Of a DNA stretch of 64,000 nucleotides, positions 63,551 to 64,000 are shown in pieces. Each line of letters begins with the position of its first letter. Within the stretch, counting starts at the first letter, position 1. The translations under genes and the position numbers were made by a program. The DNA is taken from NCBI GenBank assembly GCA_010909725.1, contig JAACMV010000005.1, positions 124,001-188,000 on the forward strand, in the 5' to 3' direction. The notes below the pieces were generated by a model, which saw nothing but the letters and a program-made list of their open reading frames with translations, was not told the DNA's origin and made no database searches. Source of the DNA: Picochlorum sp. 'celeri'. Taxonomy: Eukaryota; Chlorophyta; Trebouxiophyceae.

Positions 63551-64000
63551 ATGACATCCCTTGTGCTACGTTCTGCCCGTGTCGTATCGACCAGAGCGCA
63601 TCTATCCCGTTTCTCAGCATGGACCGATATGACAACCTTCTCACCATCCCTGGTGAGACGAGCATATACAGAGTCTGCGTTTGGTTATAAAACACCAGTA
63701 ATATCACGCACAGTCGGAATGATTGGAAGAAGCTACGGGTCCAACGCTCCACCACCGGACATTGAGGAAACTGAGTTTAATCCAGCTATTGCTAACAATA
63801 TCAGCATTATTGGAAACGTGGGAAGAAAACCCGAGATGAAATTCCTTGAGAGCGGGAGTAAAGTGACCAATTTTCCAGTTGCTTTTACTGACAGACGAGA
63901 TGGAGATACTCAGTGGTTTGACGTGGAAGCTTGGGATGAATTGGCGGATATTGCCAACTTGTATGTCGATAAGGGAGAGCGAGTGGCACTTCAAGGGAGG
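63551..64000 (+). CDS. Organellar (mitochondrial-type) single-stranded DNA-binding protein, 5' part
   Basis: The ATG at 63551 opens a frame that stays open for all 150 codons to the window edge. The first 50 residues are arginine/serine-rich with few acids (MTSLVLRSARVVSTRAHLSR), typical of a mitochondrial or plastid presequence. The OB fold follows: NNISIIGNVGRKPEMKFLES, KVTNFPVAFTDRRDG, TQWFDVEAWDELADIANLYV and DKGERVALQGR, which matches the bacterial SSB strand order including the QWFDVEAW core. It binds ssDNA in organelle replication and repair. The C-terminus is outside the window. The start lies 20 nt past the stop of the amine oxidase gene on the same strand, so it shares or abuts that transcript. 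Confidence 0.88.
   Translation, partial: MTSLVLRSARVVSTRAHLSRFSAWTDMTTFSPSLVRRAYTESAFGYKTPVISRTVGMIGRSYGSNAPPPDIEETEFNPAIANNISIIGNVGRKPEMKFLESGSKVTNFPVAFTDRRDGDTQWFDVEAWDELADIANLYVDKGERVALQGR

Overview
The window is nuclear DNA from a compact, gene-dense photosynthetic eukaryote, almost certainly a unicellular alga. There are 36 protein-coding genes in 64 kb, roughly one per 1.8 kb. About half contain short GT-AG introns, mostly 56-90 nt, with conserved donors such as GTATGT, GTACGT and GTGAGT. Two introns are only 32-33 nt. An algal affiliation rests on a fatty acid photodecarboxylase (an algae-specific enzyme), a plastid-type membrane protein, a plastid-style ArgC and plant-like DCAF11 and ABC1-kinase proteins. 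A TGTAA motif, the poly(A) signal known from chlorophytes, lies shortly downstream of at least 14 genes and points weakly to green algae; the lineage is otherwise not settled. No tRNA, rRNA, CRISPR, transposon or viral segment was recognised.

Layout. 1-14 kb: end of PIG-Q/GPI1, a MAP kinase with an altered TEY site, ribosomal protein L26 with a long intron, an ABC1 kinase, a zinc-finger protein, a G3BP-like NTF2/RRM protein, histone acetyltransferase GCN5 (with an apparent frameshift), an inositol polyphosphate kinase, ArgC and an RBM42-like protein. 14-31 kb: an OTU protease, a small basic protein, phosphopantothenate-cysteine ligase, a plastid membrane protein, fatty acid photodecarboxylase, a DCAF11-like WD40 protein, a TPR/J-domain protein, a RING membrane protein, a diacylglycerol-lipase-like enzyme and a GNAT-fold protein. 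31-46 kb: a seven-exon SPO22/ZIP4 meiotic protein, TEL2/TELO2, a convergent pair of paralogous secretory-pathway proteins of unknown function, a GT61 glycosyltransferase and a FUSC-type membrane protein. 46-64 kb: two PLP aminotransferases separated by one nucleotide, an acidic membrane-anchored protein with internal repeats, a prolyl 4-hydroxylase, a tomosyn/Lgl protein, an EXS protein, farnesyltransferase beta, a TRF4-type nucleotidyltransferase, an amine oxidase and the start of an organellar SSB.

Functionally this is mostly a housekeeping neighbourhood without operon logic. Secretory and glycosylation functions do recur (PIG-Q, GT61, P4H, tomosyn, the paralog pair, the amine oxidase), as do lipid functions (FAP, DAG lipase). 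Genes alternate strand often, and convergent stop codons are only 5-110 nt apart, so 3' UTRs must overlap in several pairs. The most notable items are the unknown paralog pair at 38.2-39.9 kb, the one-nucleotide aminotransferase tandem, the photodecarboxylase, the TEY-less MAP kinase, the micro-introns and a shared AGATCT promoter element.
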